A stretch of 46,929 nt of DNA from Candidatus Pacearchaeota archaeon (GCA_017608235.1 JAFCGI010000005.1:1-46929); one strand, 5' to 3'. Positions 16,813 to 25,404 are shown, counted from the stretch's first letter. Notes: generated by a model from the letters alone, not told the origin. Program-made: numbers and translations.

Positions 16813-17440
16813 TTGTTTTTACCTTCTTAACTTCTTTAGTTTTTTTAGCAGGAGTTTTTGATTTTTTATTTGATGCTTGTATTTTAGAAGCTTCAGCTTG
16901 CTGTTCTGCTTCTTCTATTGCATTCTTAGGAGCTTCTACTTCTTGTGGTTTTTTGGTAAGAATAACTGGTTTGAATCCTGGAACAAATTCTACTTTATCA
17001 CCTTTATTAACTAAAAAAGAGGGGGAATTTATTCTCTTACCATTAACCATTGCTTTATTATGTACAATAAATTGTCTTGATTGCTTTATTGTTGCTGCTA
17101 ATCCCATCTTATAAATTATTGTTTGCAATCTTTTGTCTAGAACATCTCTAAGCTGTAGAGCAAGAATATCATCTAAATGTGCATCTTCTTTTAGTATTCC
17201 GAGTTTAGAAATAGTGCTCATTAAGATTTTAGTTTCTTCTTCTTGTTTTTCTGGAGGCAATCCTATAATCTTCCTAGCACGGGTTTGCCAGCTTCTTAGA
17301 TAATTTTCTATCTTCCAGATTTCTTTTTTATTTGAGAGCCCATATTCTCTAAGTAATGCTATCTCTTCTTTAATTCTAGATGCCTGCCATGGGTGTAGCG
17401 GCGTCTTGTATTTTTTTCTTAATCTTCTTGGGTCTCCCAT
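16805..17440 (-). CDS. rps4: Small ribosomal subunit protein uS4
   Basis: Primary 16S rRNA binding protein, with an S4 RNA-binding fold at residues 105-165 ([33 protein letters not shown]). The C-terminal 45 residues are a low-complexity Ala/Glu/Lys tail not found in most homologues. It is the first gene after a structured leader of about 60 nt, and uS4 is a known autoregulator in bacteria, so feedback control is plausible. Here uS13 does not precede it directly: two other genes intervene. Confidence 0.95.
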   Translation of the reverse strand: MGDPRRLRKKYKTPLHPWQASRIKEEIALLREYGLSNKKEIWKIENYLRSWQTRARKIIGLPPEKQEEETKILMSTISKLGILKEDAHLDDILALQLRDVLDKRLQTIIYKMGLAATIKQSRQFIVHNKAMVNGKRINSPSFLVNKGDKVEFVPGFKPVILTKKPQEVEAPKNAIEEAEQQAEASKIQASNKKSKTPAKKTKEVKKVKTNG

Positions 17441-17501
17441 TGTATAAAAACCACAGAAACTTGTGCCAACCTCTTGACTAGAGGAAAACTGTTTTTGTGG
17501 C
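17441..17501 (-). promoter_or_regulatory. Structured 5' leader of the uS4 operon
   Basis: On the minus strand, starting where transcription should begin (TATA centre 17529 minus about 26), CCACA-A-AAAC pairs with GTTT-C-TGTGG across the leader (nine pairs, one mismatch), enclosing an inner hairpin CCTCT/AGAGG with loop AGTCA. The stem then runs into TTTTT before the start codon. Most other promoters in this window leave no leader, so this one stands out. A ribosomal-protein-binding regulatory leader is the likely reading. Confidence 0.5.
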
Positions 17502-17524
17502 TAACATATGCTATATTTAAGCAA

Positions 17525-17533
17525 TTTATAAAT
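17525..17533 (-). promoter_or_regulatory. TATA box of uS4 operon
   Basis: ATTTATAAA read leftwards, 92-93 nt before the uS4 ATG and about 26 nt before the leader stem. It lies just beyond the stop codon of the preceding unknown gene, giving the uS4 operon its own promoter. Confidence 0.6.
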
Positions 17534-17537
17534 GTTT

Positions 17538-17942
17538 CTAATCACCTAAATAAGGATTAATAATTCTTATTTCTTTATCTAAATTTGTTAAGTTTACAAG
17601 CGCAGGAAACTCAGTTCTACTTCCCCAAGAGCCCATTATTACTGCGATATTATATTCCTTTAAAGAATATTCATTAATAGCTACATATAACTTTCTTAAT
17701 TTCTCTGTATGTTCTCTATCTATTAATCCTAGATCTTGATAATCTTCTAGTAGATTTACTAAAAAATCTTCTACAGATCTTATATAAGAAGTAGTATCAT
17801 GTTTTCTTGATACACTTGCTGGATCACTTATTATATGATTTATTGTGGCTTCTAATCTTTTTACTGGAGAATAATAATATATATTTTCACGAATTCCGCT
17901 TGGAATATAATAATCTATATGTAATCTTGTATTATATGTCAT
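17538..17942 (-). CDS. Hypothetical protein, 134 residues
   Basis: Unrecognised. The sequence is tyrosine-rich at the start (DYYIPSGIRENIYYYSPVKR), helical in the middle (YIRSVEDFLVNLLEDYQDLG) and ends with AVIMGSWGSRTEFPALVNL. No metal or catalytic motif is evident. It is placed inside the ribosomal cluster between uS13 and uS4 together with the winged-helix gene upstream, an arrangement that breaks the usual order. Confidence 0.65.
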   Translation of the reverse strand: MTYNTRLHIDYYIPSGIRENIYYYSPVKRLEATINHIISDPASVSRKHDTTSYIRSVEDFLVNLLEDYQDLGLIDREHTEKLRKLYVAINEYSLKEYNIAVIMGSWGSRTEFPALVNLTNLDKEIRIINPYLGD

Positions 17943-18001
17943 TTTATCACCTTAAGAAATGTTCTTGTTAATTTTGATTTTATAAAAGTTTCTACTAAAA
18001 C

Positions 18002-18364
18002 TTATTTAGGATTAAGTTCAATAACTGTATGTATTTGTTCAGTTTTGCATTTGTCATCTAAAGTACAATGTCCTGCTAATTTTCCATTTTCAAATATAAT
18101 ATTTATTTCTTTAATTCTAGATTTATAAAGAGATACTCTTTTTCCATCATTAGTTAGGGCTCTACCTGCCAGCCTGATAATTTTATGTGACTCTAGATAT
18201 TTAACTTTTCTATAGACTGACGCCATACTTTCTCCTATTATCTGGGACATTTCTTTTACAGTAGAAGGCTTACAATATGTTAGAAAAATTATTTCTCTTA
18301 GTGATTTCTTACTTGCTATTTTTGCAAGTTCTAAAGGATTCATTACAAGATATTCTTTATCCAT
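18002..18364 (-). CDS. Winged-helix transcription regulator
   Basis: 120 residues with an ArsR/TrmB-like helix-turn-helix: SLREIIFLTYCKPSTVKEMS, then IGESMASVYRKVKYLESHK as recognition helix, and a wing LTNDGKRVSLYKSR. The C-terminal 35 residues contain CTLDDKC, two cysteines four residues apart, which could sense metal or redox state. An AT-only TATA-like block lies about 25-35 nt upstream. Target genes are unknown; its neighbours are ribosomal genes. Confidence 0.8.
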   Translation of the reverse strand: MDKEYLVMNPLELAKIASKKSLREIIFLTYCKPSTVKEMSQIIGESMASVYRKVKYLESHKIIRLAGRALTNDGKRVSLYKSRIKEINIIFENGKLAGHCTLDDKCKTEQIHTVIELNPK

Positions 18365-18424
18365 AAAAAATTTCTAATTAATAAGTAATTTAAATTTATT
18401 GGTAACCTAGAAAATAAAAGAAAT

Positions 18425-18979
18425 TTACTTCTTGCCTGATTTTTTCTTTCTTGCAACACCTAATGTAGCGCCTCTTCTGCCTGTGCTGCGAGTTCTTTGG
18501 CCTCTAACTCTTAGACCACGAGCATGTCTCATTCCCCTATAGCTTTTGATTTTCTTCATATTTCTTATATCAAATTCTTTTCTTAGAGTTAGATCTGAGG
18601 AGCTTAGATGTAGATCCTCTCCAGTGTCTGAGTCTCCTCGTCTATTAAAAAGCCATGAAGGAATACCTGCTTTCTTAGGATCTTTTATTACTTCTTCAAT
18701 TTGTTCTATTTCAGGAACAGAAAAATCTCCTGCTTTTCTGGATTTGTTTATTCCTAGAACATTACAGACAGCATTAGAAAACATGAAGCTAACTCCTTTA
18801 GCTTTAGCTATTGCTAAATAAATAGAATTATTTCCGCTAACATCTTTATCTCTGATTCTGACTATATCTCTGAAATCTTTTGATTTCTTAACTGAAGCTT
18901 CTTTTAATTCTTCCTTTACAAGTTTAGTTGCTTCAGTTTCGAATTTTGTTTCAGTGATTCCTTTTTGTTCTTCTGCCAT
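18425..18979 (-). CDS. rps13: Small ribosomal subunit protein uS13
   Basis: The core starts near residue 38 (FRDIVRIRDKDVSGNNSIY) and ends in the basic RGMRHARGLRVRGQRTRSTG helix that contacts tRNA and the subunit bridge. A non-standard N-terminal extension of about 35 residues, rich in Lys and Glu, precedes it. Length 184 against a usual 150. It is normally next to uS4 and uS11; here it is 985 nt upstream of uS4's end of the cluster with two genes between. Confidence 0.95.
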   Translation of the reverse strand: MAEEQKGITETKFETEATKLVKEELKEASVKKSKDFRDIVRIRDKDVSGNNSIYLAIAKAKGVSFMFSNAVCNVLGINKSRKAGDFSVPEIEQIEEVIKDPKKAGIPSWLFNRRGDSDTGEDLHLSSSDLTLRKEFDIRNMKKIKSYRGMRHARGLRVRGQRTRSTGRRGATLGVARKKKSGKK

Positions 18980-19024
18980 CTTAATTTAATTTTAATCTGT
19001 TTAGCTCCTTTTTAAATGTTTGGT

Positions 19025-20833
19025 TTAGCTAAACTCTAATTTAGCATTAGAAGTTAGTGCTGCTAGTATCTTTTTTCCTATTTTGGTTTTCTTAAAAATT
19101 TTGATTTCGTTTTTTCTAGATACTGGCAGACTAGAAATTCTTTCTCCATTAATATAAAGATCTGCAAGCTTTCTTGGCTTAGATAGCTGGAACACAAGAT
19201 ACTTTTTGCTTTCTCTAAGATTATATTTTAAATTGCTAGGAATATATCTTTCCTCTTCAACTAGAGGACGAACATCAATTCCTATTCCTAGATCTTCTTC
19301 TATAGATTTAATTCTAGAGCCTTTAGTTCCAAGAACTTGCGGAATATGTTCTTCTGATACAAATAATGCATATTTGTTTGGAGCCAACTCTTCTACTTCC
19401 AGAGGAATGTTTAACATTTTTCCTAAATGTTCTTTGATTGCTCTTTCAAGTATTAATGTGGTCTTGCTTTTCTTTTGTTTTCTTACAGGAATTATTACTG
19501 TTTGTTCTCCATATGTATAAGCTTCATATTTTAGTTCATTTGTTATGAAGTCTGTTATATCTATAACTGGACGAGCTAGATCTGCTTCTGTCATTCCACT
19601 AGGAACTTTAACTGTTATTTTCAAAGAAAGTACTTGTGATATTAATCCCTTTTCTATGAATATTATAGTATCAATTATAGATGGAATCATCCCTAGTTCT
19701 ATTCTTCCTATAAATCTTTGCATTGCTTCTATTGGTGCAGTTGCATGTATTACTCCTACCATTCCTACTCCTGCTAGTCTTAGATCTGAATATAGTCTAA
19801 AGTCATTAGTGTTTCTCATTTCATCAAAAATTGCATAGTCTGGACGAGTGAGAAGCATTATATCATGTAGCTCTTGTGGAGTCCCTTTTGAAATTGCATA
19901 TTGTGTAATGTTACTAGGAAGATATAAGTCACGAGGAGCTTCTAGAGTTTTTACGATTTTGTTTTTAGAAGCATAATTTATTGCAACTGCCTGAGCAAAA
20001 GTAGTTTTTCCATTTCCTGGTGCACCTGCAATTAAGATTCCTTCTGCTTTTTCTTCTATTCTGTGCAGTAATTTTGGATCTAAACCATATTCTTTTATGG
20101 ATAATTTTTTTACAGGACGAACTATAGTTATTTCCCAACCGTCTGAAAATGGGGGCTTAGTTATTACAATTCTATAATTTTTCAGCTGAGCTATTATGCT
20201 GCCTTTACGTTCTATTTCTAGAAACGATTCAGAATCTGATTTAGCTATTTCAACTATTTCTTCTGCAAGTTTTTCTATACTTTCTGCAGTAGCTGCCCTT
20301 TTATTGATTTTTACAAATTTCCAATTTCCTGGAGAACCTGCTTTTGCAAACATCTGCTCTTTTTCTCTTATGTGAACAGACATAAAATTTGGTTTAAATA
20401 ATTTAACAAAACTCCATTCTCTTTCTGGAAGTATGTATTCATGGAAGAGCACATTCATACCCATTGCTTCTGCTACTTCTGCTTGAACTTTATCAGAAGT
20501 TAATAATGCAGAATCATGGTCCCAAGCAGATTGTCTTATAATTGCATCAATTTCTCCTTTCTTTGCATGCTTTATTTCTATTGGTTTAGGACGAGAACCC
20601 TCAAATTTTAATTGAAATAGATTTTGTTTTTCAAGTTCTGATAATTTTTTTAGTTCATCTAATCCAAGAAATCCTACTTCTCGATTTTGATTAGCTTGAT
20701 TTTCTAATTCTGCTATGATTGCATTATGTATTATAATTGTAGAAACTGAGATTTTTTTATTTTCTATATCTCTTGAAAGAACTCCATTAATTATTGCAGA
20801 TGTGTCTGGAACTATTGACTTGTATTTTGCCAT
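19025..20833 (-). CDS. PIN-domain/KH-domain ATPase (PilT-like)
   Basis: A 602-residue archaeal fusion. A PIN nuclease fold occupies residues 1-130 (VPDTSAIING, GEIDAII, LLTSDK). A secretion-ATPase-like domain has the Walker A AGAPGNGKTT at 269-278 and Walker B PDYAIFDEMR at 331-340. A KH RNA-binding segment follows near 500-550 (IPQVLGTKGSRIKSIEEDLG). The layout suggests ATP-driven RNA binding and cleavage, but the family is poorly characterised. The start overlaps the upstream gene by 22 nt. Confidence 0.88.
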   Translation of the reverse strand: MAKYKSIVPDTSAIINGVLSRDIENKKISVSTIIIHNAIIAELENQANQNREVGFLGLDELKKLSELEKQNLFQLKFEGSRPKPIEIKHAKKGEIDAIIRQSAWDHDSALLTSDKVQAEVAEAMGMNVLFHEYILPEREWSFVKLFKPNFMSVHIREKEQMFAKAGSPGNWKFVKINKRAATAESIEKLAEEIVEIAKSDSESFLEIERKGSIIAQLKNYRIVITKPPFSDGWEITIVRPVKKLSIKEYGLDPKLLHRIEEKAEGILIAGAPGNGKTTFAQAVAINYASKNKIVKTLEAPRDLYLPSNITQYAISKGTPQELHDIMLLTRPDYAIFDEMRNTNDFRLYSDLRLAGVGMVGVIHATAPIEAMQRFIGRIELGMIPSIIDTIIFIEKGLISQVLSLKITVKVPSGMTEADLARPVIDITDFITNELKYEAYTYGEQTVIIPVRKQKKSKTTLILERAIKEHLGKMLNIPLEVEELAPNKYALFVSEEHIPQVLGTKGSRIKSIEEDLGIGIDVRPLVEEERYIPSNLKYNLRESKKYLVFQLSKPRKLADLYINGERISSLPVSRKNEIKIFKKTKIGKKILAALTSNAKLEFS

Positions 20834-21171
20834 TCTTTTTCCTCTTTTACATAATTTAGAAATGCTTTAACTTTTTCTAAAGCATCTCTGACTTGATTTT
20901 TACTTATTTGGTTACTTGCATTCATCTTTAATAAATCTAAGTAAAATACTGAAAATGTATTTATTTCTGGAGAATCAAATTTTGCTAATGCTTCTGATAT
21001 TATTTGTGGGCTTCCTGCTGAATTGTTATCTAGGTTAGTTAAAGATAGGATGCCTATGTTAGCTGCTTTTAATATATGAGATAAAGTAGCTCTTGTATAT
21101 TCCTGACTTTCTTCTCTACTTAACAAATAGTCTGCAAATGCTAATTTTTTATGGGCTTCTTCTATGTTCAT
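20812..21171 (-). CDS. Small all-helical protein, HEPN-like
   Basis: 119 residues, predicted all alpha. The segment AHKKLAFADYLLSREESQEY followed by RATLSHILKAANIGILSL resembles the helix pair of HEPN domains and also the start of the next gene upstream, so the two may be old duplicates. An R-x4-H pattern (RATLSH) is visible, but not at the usual position near the C terminus, so RNase activity should not be assumed. It overlaps the PIN-ATPase gene by 22 nt, which implies a common function. Confidence 0.6.
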   Translation of the reverse strand: MNIEEAHKKLAFADYLLSREESQEYTRATLSHILKAANIGILSLTNLDNNSAGSPQIISEALAKFDSPEINTFSVFYLDLLKMNASNQISKNQVRDALEKVKAFLNYVKEEKEWQNTSQ

Positions 21172-21172
21172 C

Positions 21173-21700
21173 TTATCTAAAACCTAGTGAAAATCTTGGT
21201 TTTTCTGGACGTTCTTGATTAAATACTCTAGGTTCTTTCTTCATAGTATCTTCAATAAGATCTATAAATTCTTTGGTTAGCTTCAAATAAAGCTTAACTA
21301 TATCAATTTTTAGAGTTTTCATTTTATAATTATGTTTAGCTAATATATAAGCATCTCCGCGCTTAAAGCGCATTACTGATTCTTTATTGTATGTGTCAAG
21401 TTCTTTTAATTTTTTTAAGAGCCTATAATACTTTTCATTGAAATTATATTGGGGGATTAGAGTTTCTTTGAATATTTGAAGTTCCATTTCAAATTTTTGC
21501 AAATAAGGATCTATTCTTTTATAATATCTTTCAAATTCTAGAAAAGATCTTAATGCTAACCTTGATGCATTTATTATATGTTCTGTGATTGAAAGCAAAA
21601 ATTTTGAATCTTTAACTACTGGATATGTTACATATAAAAGGTGATCTGCAAGATCTATTTCTTTTCTAGCTAGCTGAAAATGCTTTTGATGATTTTCCAT
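21173..21700 (-). CDS. Helical HEPN-like protein, paralogue of its neighbour
   Basis: 175 residues. ARKEIDLADHLLYVTYPVVK followed by LLSITEHIINASRLALRSFL aligns with the downstream 119-residue protein. A basic helical middle (YYRLLKKLKELDTYNKESVM, RFKRGDAYILAKHNYKMKTL) looks suited to RNA or protein contact. The start of the next gene follows the stop by 1 nt. Operon position with the PIN-ATPase suggests a role in the same RNA-processing or toxin-like complex. I do not know a named family. Confidence 0.6.
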   Translation of the reverse strand: MENHQKHFQLARKEIDLADHLLYVTYPVVKDSKFLLSITEHIINASRLALRSFLEFERYYKRIDPYLQKFEMELQIFKETLIPQYNFNEKYYRLLKKLKELDTYNKESVMRFKRGDAYILAKHNYKMKTLKIDIVKLYLKLTKEFIDLIEDTMKKEPRVFNQERPEKPRFSLGFR

Positions 21701-21722
21701 TGTTAAAATTTTGGGCTAGGCA

Positions 21723-22019
21723 CTACTTAAATTTAAAACCATACATATTTAAGTTAATTTTGTTATTTTGAATTTTGATACCTTCTTCTCTTAATAAAGA
21801 AATTTTCTTAGATTTTCCCAATTTATAATTACCAAGACTTCCATTTGATCTAATAACCCTATGGCAAGGAATTTTTATTGGATTTGGATTTCTTCTTAGA
21901 GCAGAACCGACTGCTCTATAAGCTTTTGAATCTAAAGTATTAGAAATTTCTAAATATGTAGTCACTTTTCCCTTAGGAATCTTTCTGACTAGTGCTAGGA
22001 CTCTCTGAGAAAAATTCAT
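21723..22019 (-). CDS. ogt: O6-methylguanine-DNA methyltransferase domain protein
   Basis: 98 residues corresponding to the DNA-binding/active-site domain of alkylguanine transferase. The acceptor cysteine is intact in IPCHRVI, with RAVGSALRRNPNPI before it (arginine finger helix) and NYKLGKSKKISLLREEG after it. The N-terminal ribonuclease-like domain of bacterial Ogt is absent. Because the motif is PCHRV and not PWHRV, it should be an active suicide repair protein rather than an alkyltransferase-like protein. Confidence 0.9.
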   Translation of the reverse strand: MNFSQRVLALVRKIPKGKVTTYLEISNTLDSKAYRAVGSALRRNPNPIKIPCHRVIRSNGSLGNYKLGKSKKISLLREEGIKIQNNKINLNMYGFKFK

Positions 22020-22061
22020 AATATTTTTAAGTTAGTTTAGAGATTTAAATTTTGCTTTTCT

Positions 22062-22133
22062 GCCTCGGTAGCTCAGTGGTAGAGTACTGGTCTCGTAAAC
22101 CAGATGTCGAGAGTTCGATCCTCTCCCGGGGCT
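22062..22133 (+). tRNA. tRNA-Thr (anticodon CGT)
   Basis: Acceptor GCCTCGG pairs with CCGGGGC (one G-T), the D loop has AGCTCAGTGGTAGAG, the anticodon stem CTGGT/ACCAG encloses loop CTCGTAA, and the T arm is GAGAG-TTCGATC-CTCTC. The anticodon CGT reads ACG. Discriminator T. No intron and no encoded CCA. Confidence 0.93.
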
Positions 22134-22236
22134 TATATTTCTCATATACTCGTAAGTATAAATTAAAGAATATTTTATGATTCTAAATAATAAAGTAATC
22201 TAAAGATTTTTATTTCTAATCTATTTCTCTTGCACT

Positions 22237-23427
22237 ATGATTTATGATGTAATTATTGTAGGTGGGAATATAGCTGGGTTATGGTTAGGGCACTTGCTTA
22301 ATAGATCAGATCTTAAAGTACTTGTACTTGAGAGAAATAAATCTGTGCTAGATACTTTCCTTGGAGCTTTATTCTATACTGAGAAAGAATCTAAAGAGTA
22401 TAATATTGAAAAATTTATATTAAATAAAACTAGAAAAGTAGAAATAAGATTTATTGATAGTAATTGTAAAGAATATTCTAGAGTTTTTGTTCGTGATGAT
22501 AAAGAAAATCCAATTATTATGTTGGATGAGCATAAATTAAAATTAGACCTTTTAGATGAGCTTAAGAAAAGTTCTAATGTAGACATAAAATTAAATTCAT
22601 TAGTTACTATTATAACTGAAAAAAGGAATAGAGTTGAAGTCGAACTTAAAAATAAAACCAAATATTCTGGAAAAGTTATAGTTGGGGCTGATGGTTGTAA
22701 TTCTATAGTTGCTAAGATTTTTAATTTTCCAGAAATAAAAATATGTAATGCTTATAGATATATTTTGGAAAATTGTGATATTGATTCTAATAATAATTTA
22801 TTTTATATAAATCTTAAACAATTAGGGATAGGTTATGCTTGGTTATATCCAAGATCAAAGACTACTTGTAATTTTGGAATTGGTAGTATTGATCGAGTAA
22901 AAGGAATGACAAAATATTTAATGAAATTAAAAGCTAATCTTCCAGGACTCAAAAACTCCAAGATTAAAAACTTAAATGGTGGTCAATTGCCTGTGAGTTA
23001 TAGAAGAAATATAGTTAAGGGCAGAGTTATGCTTTTAGGTAATGCTGCCGGACAGATTAATCCTCTTATTGGTGGAGGAGTAAAAACCACAATGGATGCT
23101 GCTGCAATAATTGCAGATGTTCTTAAGAAATCTAAAAAGCAAGAATTTGATTTAAATTTACTAAAAGAATATGAAAAAAAATATTTTAATTCAGATTTTG
23201 GAAAAGATATTATAAAAACATGTGAGCGCGTTTCGATCGTTCTCAAATTAAATACTCATCCCTGGTTTGCTGATGTAGGAGAGAAGTTTATTAAATTTGG
23301 TAATTATGAAATTCGTACTTGGTCATTAGGAAAAAAAGGTAATGTGTTAAAATTTGTAATAAGACATCTTATTTTAAGTTTGAAACTTCTCTGGATTTAT
23401 TTAAGAACTAGAAACAAAAAAATTTGA
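22237..23427 (+). CDS. FAD-dependent geranylgeranyl reductase family protein
   Basis: A flavin oxidoreductase of the family that saturates isoprenoid chains of archaeal ether lipids. The dinucleotide-binding motif VIIVGGNIAGLWLGHLL begins at residue 5, followed by the strand-ending acidic residue in VLVLER, a second FAD motif VIVGADGCNSIVAKIF near 148, and GRVMLLGNAAGQINPLIGGG near 265 for FAD phosphate binding. 396 residues is normal. Substrate specificity is not readable. It stands alone, convergent with the M50 gene with a 2-nt gap. Confidence 0.85.
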   Translation: MIYDVIIVGGNIAGLWLGHLLNRSDLKVLVLERNKSVLDTFLGALFYTEKESKEYNIEKFILNKTRKVEIRFIDSNCKEYSRVFVRDDKENPIIMLDEHKLKLDLLDELKKSSNVDIKLNSLVTIITEKRNRVEVELKNKTKYSGKVIVGADGCNSIVAKIFNFPEIKICNAYRYILENCDIDSNNNLFYINLKQLGIGYAWLYPRSKTTCNFGIGSIDRVKGMTKYLMKLKANLPGLKNSKIKNLNGGQLPVSYRRNIVKGRVMLLGNAAGQINPLIGGGVKTTMDAAAIIADVLKKSKKQEFDLNLLKEYEKKYFNSDFGKDIIKTCERVSIVLKLNTHPWFADVGEKFIKFGNYEIRTWSLGKKGNVLKFVIRHLILSLKLLWIYLRTRNKKI

Positions 23428-23429
23428 TT

Positions 23430-23843
23430 TTAATTAAATAAAATTGAACCATCTGTTCCTGGAATAGGAATTATATTTGTTATTGCTGAAATTATAGATA
23501 TTACAATCATTACTAAAAAAATCCTTTTCATTTCTTTTTCTGGAATCATAAAATAGAATAGTCCTATGAACAATGCAAGCTGAATATTCATGAATGGTCC
23601 CATAAATGCAATAAATTTATCTTGATCTAAATTAGAAGATCCATTATAGATAACCTGTGCTATCTCTGGATTAAAGAAACTTGTTTGAGAATTTGGAGCA
23701 ATTGGATTTGCCAGCATTATTCTTGGGTTTAAGTTTAGCTTTTCTGCTGCGATATAATGTCCCAATTCATGCATATAGATATTTGTAAATACAGCCACTA
23801 TTACTAATGCTATGAATATTACTTTATATTCTGTGTTATTCAT
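23430..23843 (-). CDS. Compact M50-type membrane metalloprotease homologue
   Basis: 137 residues with a HELGH zinc motif at about 25-29 within a hydrophobic helix and a second motif NIIPIPGTDGSILFN at the C terminus, matching the NxxPxxxxDG half of site-2 proteases. Three or four membrane segments. It is much smaller than the PDZ-containing M50 protein at 12899-14080 and ends immediately after the second motif, so it is a minimal core or a truncated copy. Upstream bases 23844-24057 show no gene. Confidence 0.8.
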   Translation of the reverse strand: MNNTEYKVIFIALVIVAVFTNIYMHELGHYIAAEKLNLNPRIMLANPIAPNSQTSFFNPEIAQVIYNGSSNLDQDKFIAFMGPFMNIQLALFIGLFYFMIPEKEMKRIFLVMIVISIISAITNIIPIPGTDGSILFN

Positions 23844-24057
23844 GGTTAATTTAGGGTGATTAGAAAAGAATTAAAAACTTGTTATTTGCTGCACTAAATT
23901 CTTTGACTTGTATAGTCCAAAAAATAAAGGCTAATTTTACATAACAGTATTGGTGATTATTTGTGGATAATAAAAATAAATACAAAGAAGATTTTAAAAA
24001 TGTTTTTTAGTTTTCTTTTCTTTTTTATTTGTTTTAATATAATAAGCTATAAAAACA

Positions 24058-24067
24058 CTTATAAATA
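24058..24067 (+). promoter_or_regulatory. TATA box of the M16 gene
   Basis: CTTATAAATA lies about 28 nt before ATG 24091. It supports that ATG, rather than the second in-frame ATG at 24121, as the start. Confidence 0.6.
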
Positions 24068-24090
24068 TATTTTGATTTCTTTGGCTCTCA

Positions 24091-24150
24091 ATGCGATTAC
24101 TAAATGGAAAATACATAGATATGAGATTAGTAAATGGAAGCTATAAAGAA
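24091..24150 (+). repeat. 30-bp tandem duplication at the start of the M16 gene
   Basis: Bases 24091-24120 and 24121-24150 are imperfect copies, each beginning with ATG and encoding ten residues. The ancestral start was probably the second ATG. The first copy now carries the correct distance from the TATA box. Confidence 0.65.
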
Positions 24151-25404
24151 TATGTTCTTGATAATGGACTAGTTGTTGCACTTAAAGAAAGGGATAGTTT
24201 GCTAATTTCTGTATCTTTGTGTGTAAACCAAGGTACATTAGCAGATAGAAAACCAGAAACTGCACATTTGTTAGATCATGCGTTAACATGTGTTAAATCT
24301 AGAAATTATGTTCTTGAAGAACTAAACTCTCAGGCCTACTTAGGCAATTTAGAAGCTGAAACTCATTTAACTAAAACTGACTTTCAATCAACTATGTTGG
24401 CTGAAAATTTAGAAACCTATCTTAAATATATTTCCAAATTGATATTTGAACCAAGTTTTACTGAAGAAGTAATTAATTTAGAGAGGAGAAGAATGTCTAG
24501 AGAAGTAGCAGAAATGAGAGGAGAGGCTGATTTCAGAGATATGCTTGCATATTCTAAGGCTTTGTTTGGAATTGATTCTCCATATTTGAAAATAATAACT
24601 AGAGATCCAAATGCTATTTGTGATTTATCCATTGAAGATATAATAGAATTTCATAATTCTTGGTATCATCCTAATAATGCAAATTTAATTTTAGTTGGAG
24701 CATTACCTGAGAATATTGAAAAATTAATAAAAGATTCTTTTGGTTATTTAATTCCTGAAGATATAGCTAAAATTGAATTTCCTCAAATACAACCATTAGA
24801 TAAGCAATTTATTTTTCATACATCTGCATTTGATTTACTTGATCAAGAAAATCCAGAAGAAAGCAATGCTTTCTTACAACTAGGATTTAGAGTTCCTCCT
24901 ATTAATTCAGAAGACTCTTATGCATTAGATATGTTATCTGCTATACTTGGTGCTTATGAATTAGATTCTAGATTACATAGGGCAATGAGTGAAAATTCTG
25001 GAATAACTTATAGTATTGGTTGTAAGTATGATGGGACAGATAACATTGGTCTTTTTATAATACAAGGCAATATTTTAGCTAAAAAATATCAGATTGCTAT
25101 AGATGAAATTTTTACACAATTATCATTTTTGCAAACAGAACCATTAATTCCTTTTGAAATGGGTTTATTAAGAGAAAGTGCAAAGTGCAAAATTGCAAGA
25201 GTATTAGATGATAATGAATCATGTGTTATGCTTATTCAAGAAAAAATAGATTCTGGAATACTACCAGAAGAATACCTTGAGATTATAAATAACATTACTC
25301 CAGAAGATATTTTAGAAGTAGCAAATAAATATTTTCCAGATCAGGAAAACGGAAAATATGTTCTATTAGTAAGAGATCCTTTAAAGAATAAGGATAGTAA
25401 ATAG
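24091..25404 (+). CDS. M16 (pitrilysin/insulinase) family peptidase with HxxDH motif
   Basis: 437-residue M16B-type protein: an N-terminal domain with the inverted zinc motif region TAHLLDH (H59, H63), a third ligand glutamate at about E138, and a C-terminal non-catalytic half from about residue 220. The catalytic base, a glutamate in the HxxEH consensus, is aspartate here (D62), so activity is uncertain. The first 20 residues are an imperfect duplication (MRLLNGKYID, then MRLVNGSYKE) mirrored by a 30-bp tandem repeat in the DNA. It ends 5 nt from the end of the convergent herA-like gene. Confidence 0.85.
   Translation: MRLLNGKYIDMRLVNGSYKEYVLDNGLVVALKERDSLLISVSLCVNQGTLADRKPETAHLLDHALTCVKSRNYVLEELNSQAYLGNLEAETHLTKTDFQSTMLAENLETYLKYISKLIFEPSFTEEVINLERRRMSREVAEMRGEADFRDMLAYSKALFGIDSPYLKIITRDPNAICDLSIEDIIEFHNSWYHPNNANLILVGALPENIEKLIKDSFGYLIPEDIAKIEFPQIQPLDKQFIFHTSAFDLLDQENPEESNAFLQLGFRVPPINSEDSYALDMLSAILGAYELDSRLHRAMSENSGITYSIGCKYDGTDNIGLFIIQGNILAKKYQIAIDEIFTQLSFLQTEPLIPFEMGLLRESAKCKIARVLDDNESCVMLIQEKIDSGILPEEYLEIINNITPEDILEVANKYFPDQENGKYVLLVRDPLKNKDSK

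Noticed and set aside
20812-21171. HEPN ribonuclease toxin with active R-x4-H site
   Set aside because: RATLSH fits the spacing but sits in the first third of the protein, not in the usual C-terminal helix, so it may be coincidence.
23961-24146. 61-residue rightward frame before the M16 gene
   Set aside because: It is low-complexity Ile/Lys/Phe sequence, overlaps the M16 start and contains that gene's TATA box, so it is not credible as a gene.
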